From assembly GCF_030238365.1 (NCBI RefSeq), contig NZ_JASSOT010000057.1:25931-89930 (forward strand): a stretch of DNA of 64,000 nt, read 5' to 3'. The notes under the pieces were generated by a model. That model made no database searches and was not told the origin of the DNA. It saw only the letters and a list, made by a program, of their open reading frames with translations. Shown here in pieces: positions 61,637 to 64,000 of this stretch (position 1 is its first letter; each line of letters begins with the position of its first letter). The position numbers were made by a program, and so were the translations under genes. The stretch comes from Lelliottia wanjuensis (GTDB taxonomy: Bacteria > Pseudomonadota > Gammaproteobacteria > Enterobacterales > Enterobacteriaceae).

Positions 61637-63088
61637 ATGCATTTTCGTGCCATAACCCGAATCGTTGGACTGCTGGTCATACTTTTTTCCGGGACGATGA
61701 TCCTCCCAGGGCTGGTAGCGCTTATCTATCGGGACGGCGCGGGGCGCGCGTTCACGCAGACCTTCTTCGCCGCGCTGGTGATTGGCTCGATTCTCTGGTG
61801 GCCTAACCGCCGTGAGAAGGGGGAGCTTAAGTCCCGCGAGGGCTTTCTGATTGTGGTGCTGTTCTGGACCGTGTTGGGGAGCGTGGGTGCTCTGCCGTTT
61901 ATCTTCGCGGAGCAGCCGAATCTGACCGTCACCGACGCCTTTTTTGAATCTTTCTCCGGGTTAACGACCACGGGCGCCACCACGCTGGTGGGGCTGGACT
62001 CGTTGCCGCACGCTATTCTCTTCTATCGCCAGATGCTGCAGTGGTTCGGCGGGATGGGGATCATCGTGCTGGCCGTGGCGATCCTGCCGATACTGGGCGT
62101 CGGGGGGATGCAGCTCTATCGCGCGGAAATGCCGGGGCCGCTGAAAGATAACAAGATGCGCCCGCGTATCGCAGAGACGGCAAAAACGCTCTGGTTTATC
62201 TACGTATTACTGACCGTCGCCTGCGCGCTGGCCCTGTGGTTTGCCGGGATGCCTGCGTTCGATGCGATTGGTCACAGCTTCTCGACGATTGCGATTGGTG
62301 GATTCTCGACTCACGACGCCAGCGTCGGCTACTTCGATAGCCCGACCATCAACACCATTATTGCTATCTTCCTGCTGATCTCGGGGTGTAACTACGGCCT
62401 GCACTTCTCTTTATTAAGCGGGCGCAGCCTGAGGGTCTACTGGCGTGACCCGGAATTCAGAATGTTTATTGGCGTCCAGCTGACGCTGGTGATCATCTGC
62501 ACCCTGGTGCTGTGGTTCCACGATGTTTACAGCTCGGCGGTCACGACCGTTAACCAGGCCTTCTTCCAGGTGGTGTCGATGGCAACCACCGCGGGCTTTA
62601 CCACCGACAGTATCGCCCGCTGGCCGCTGTTCCTGCCGGTCCTGCTTCTGTGTTCTGCTTTTATCGGGGGCTGTGCGGGGTCGACGGGCGGGGGATTGAA
62701 GGTCATCCGTATTCTGCTCCTGTTCAAACAGGGCAACCGTGAACTGAAACGTCTGGTGCACCCGAATGCGGTTTACAGCATAAAGCTTGGCAACCGCGCG
62801 CTGCCGGAACGTATCCTTGAAGCGGTGTGGGGCTTCTTTTCTGCCTATGCGTTGGTCTTTATCGTCAGCATGCTGGCGATTATCGCCACCGGCGTGGATG
62901 ATTTCTCGGCGTTTGCTTCCGTGGTGGCGACGCTCAATAACCTGGGCCCAGGGCTCGGCGTGGTGGCGGATAACTTTGCCAGCATGAATCCGGTCGCGAA
63001 ATGGATCCTGATTGCCAACATGCTGTTTGGTCGTCTTGAGGTGTTTACGCTGCTGGTACTGTTTACCCCAACATTCTGGCGCGAGTAA
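61637..63088 (+). CDS. trkH: Trk system potassium channel TrkH
   Basis: TrkH is the membrane subunit of the Trk potassium uptake system, gated by TrkA. The four pore-loop repeats are visible as [35 protein letters not shown] and [14 protein letters not shown] 61637 gives 483 residues as in E. coli; a TTG at 61613 is rejected. Inner membrane, about ten helices plus pore loops. Confidence 0.96.
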   Translation: MHFRAITRIVGLLVILFSGTMILPGLVALIYRDGAGRAFTQTFFAALVIGSILWWPNRREKGELKSREGFLIVVLFWTVLGSVGALPFIFAEQPNLTVTDAFFESFSGLTTTGATTLVGLDSLPHAILFYRQMLQWFGGMGIIVLAVAILPILGVGGMQLYRAEMPGPLKDNKMRPRIAETAKTLWFIYVLLTVACALALWFAGMPAFDAIGHSFSTIAIGGFSTHDASVGYFDSPTINTIIAIFLLISGCNYGLHFSLLSGRSLRVYWRDPEFRMFIGVQLTLVIICTLVLWFHDVYSSAVTTVNQAFFQVVSMATTAGFTTDSIARWPLFLPVLLLCSAFIGGCAGSTGGGLKVIRILLLFKQGNRELKRLVHPNAVYSIKLGNRALPERILEAVWGFFSAYALVFIVSMLAIIATGVDDFSAFASVVATLNNLGPGLGVVADNFASMNPVAKWILIANMLFGRLEVFTLLVLFTPTFWRE

Positions 63089-63099
63089 GGAATTATCTG

Positions 63100-63642
63100 G
63101 TGAAGACATTAATTTTATTCTCGACGCGTGACGGTCAGACGCGCGAGATTGCTTCTTATCTGGCGTCTGAGTTGAAAGAGCAGGGCATATACGCTGACGT
63201 GGTGAATCTCAATCGTACCGAAGAGATCCACTGGGCGGATTACGATCGCGTGGTGATTGGTGCCTCTATACGTTACGGCCATTTCCATCCGGCGCTGGAT
63301 CGCTTTGTGAAAAAGCACCTCGACACCTTACAGAGTCTGCCGGGCGCGTTCTACTCCGTGAACCTCGTTGCACGTAAGCCAGAAAAGCGCACGCCGCAGA
63401 CCAACAGCTATACGCGCAAGTTCCTGCTGAACTCGCCGTGGCAGCCAGAGCTCTGCGCCGTCTTTGCGGGGGCGCTGCGTTATCCACGTTATAGCTGGTA
63501 TGACCGCTTTATGATCCGCTTGATTATGAAGATGACCGGCGGCGAAACCGATACGCGTAAAGAAGTGGTGTATACCGACTGGCCGCAGGTGGCCAGTTTC
63601 GCCCGGGAAATCGCGCAATTAACCGGCAATTCGCCTGTTTAA
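63100..63642 (+). CDS. hemG: menaquinone-dependent protoporphyrinogen oxidase
   Basis: HemG oxidises protoporphyrinogen IX and passes electrons to ubiquinone or menaquinone. The flavodoxin-like FMN motif is [15 protein letters not shown] at residues 7-21, and the long insertion [21 protein letters not shown] is the HemG-specific loop. The start is a GTG at 63100 with AAGGA eight bases upstream, as in E. coli. Length is 180 compared with 181. It lies directly upstream of the rRNA operon promoters. Confidence 0.96.
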   Translation: MKTLILFSTRDGQTREIASYLASELKEQGIYADVVNLNRTEEIHWADYDRVVIGASIRYGHFHPALDRFVKKHLDTLQSLPGAFYSVNLVARKPEKRTPQTNSYTRKFLLNSPWQPELCAVFAGALRYPRYSWYDRFMIRLIMKMTGGETDTRKEVVYTDWPQVASFAREIAQLTGNSPV

Positions 63643-63694
63643 TCAACGTCGAGTTTGAAAAATAAGCGAACGATAAGTTTTTTGAATTTTATGC

Positions 63695-63722
63695 TTGTCA
63701 CTTCCGAAGAACTCCCTATAAT
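63695..63722 (+). promoter_or_regulatory. rRNA operon promoter P1
   Basis: TTGTCA at 63695-63700 and TATAAT at 63717-63722 are 16 bases apart, followed by the GC-rich discriminator GCGCC. The upstream stretch is AT-rich (TAAGTTTTTTGAATTTTATG), fitting an UP element. Confidence 0.93.
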
Positions 63723-63813
63723 GCGCCTCCACTGACACGGAACAACGGCTTACAGGCCGCCGGGTTAGCGGGGTTCAGCGATGAACACCGACAGAGAAAA
63801 GCGAAAATAAAGC

Positions 63814-63841
63814 TTGACTCTGAAGCGGGAAGGCGTAATAT
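63814..63841 (+). promoter_or_regulatory. rRNA operon promoter P2
   Basis: TTGACT at 63814-63819 and TAATAT at 63836-63841 are 16 bases apart, about 119 bases downstream of P1, the usual tandem arrangement. A GC-rich discriminator follows. Confidence 0.92.
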
Positions 63842-63877
63842 GCACACCCCGCGCCGTTGAGAAAAACGAAGCGGCAC

Positions 63878-63890
63878 TGCTCTTTAACAA
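63878..63890 (+). promoter_or_regulatory. rRNA leader boxA (antitermination site)
   Basis: TGCTCTTTAACAA is identical to the E. coli rrn boxA bound by NusB/NusE. A boxB-like stem (GCCG...CGGC) lies just before it. The remaining leader continues to the window end; the 16S rRNA gene itself is outside. Confidence 0.93.
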
Positions 63891-64000
63891 TTTATCAGAC
63901 AATCTGTGTGGGCACTCAAAGTGACATGGATTCTAACGTCGCAAGACGCTAAATGAATACCAAAGTCTCTGAGTGAACATACGTAATTCATTACGAAGTT

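Overview
This window is a chromosomal segment of an enterobacterium close to Enterobacter, Lelliottia or Leclercia. Almost every gene has a recognisable E. coli counterpart in the same order and orientation as the E. coli region from rffG to the rrsA promoter, with near-identical protein lengths and a GC-rich third codon position. The genus is an inference from gene content and cannot be fixed without a database search. No insertion sequence, prophage, integron or CRISPR array was seen.

Layout. 1-7277: the distal part of the enterobacterial common antigen (ECA) operon, from the end of rffG to rffM, tightly overlapping. 7472-9440: the amino-acid permease gene yifK followed by a four-tRNA operon (Arg-CCG, His-GTG, Leu-CAG, Pro-TGG). 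9489-9904: the small RNA GlmZ with an apparent sigma-54 promoter and two exact GlrR-type sites. 9975-14058 (minus): hemCDXY for tetrapyrrole synthesis, divergent from cyaA. 17050-23092: cyaY, then lptM-dapF-yigA-xerC-yigB-uvrD. 23242-34000: corA with a CorL-like leader, rarD, yigI, pldA, recQ, rhtC, rhtB, pldB, yigL, yigM and metR. metE follows at 34074-36335.

The accessory part lies at 36480-43835, between metE and dlh, which are neighbours in E. coli K-12. It is a seven-gene, single-strand cluster: a biuret-hydrolase-like cysteine hydrolase, an FdrA/AllF-like protein, a YlbE/AllG-like protein, carbamate kinase, a stand-alone 131-residue protein resembling the C-terminal domain of allophanate hydrolase, a CodB-type NCS1 permease and an AllS-like LysR regulator. 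Read together, the genes suggest uptake of a small nitrogen-rich molecule, amide hydrolysis, phosphorolytic carbamoyl transfer to give carbamoyl phosphate, and ATP formation by carbamate kinase. The AllH (DUF2877) subunit found with FdrA/YlbE in E. coli oxamate carbamoyltransferase is absent. This is the best candidate in the window for a poorly described system.

44107-63642 returns to the conserved backbone: dlh, udp (two CRP sites 52 bp apart), rmuC, ubiE-ubiJ-ubiB, tatABCD, rfaH, ubiD, fre, fadBA with a FadR-like operator, pepQ-yigZ-trkH-hemG. The last 360 bases hold the tandem P1/P2 promoters and boxA of an rRNA operon whose 16S gene starts just beyond the window. REP/BIME elements sit at the 3' ends of cyaA, corA, rhtC, metE and fre/fadA.
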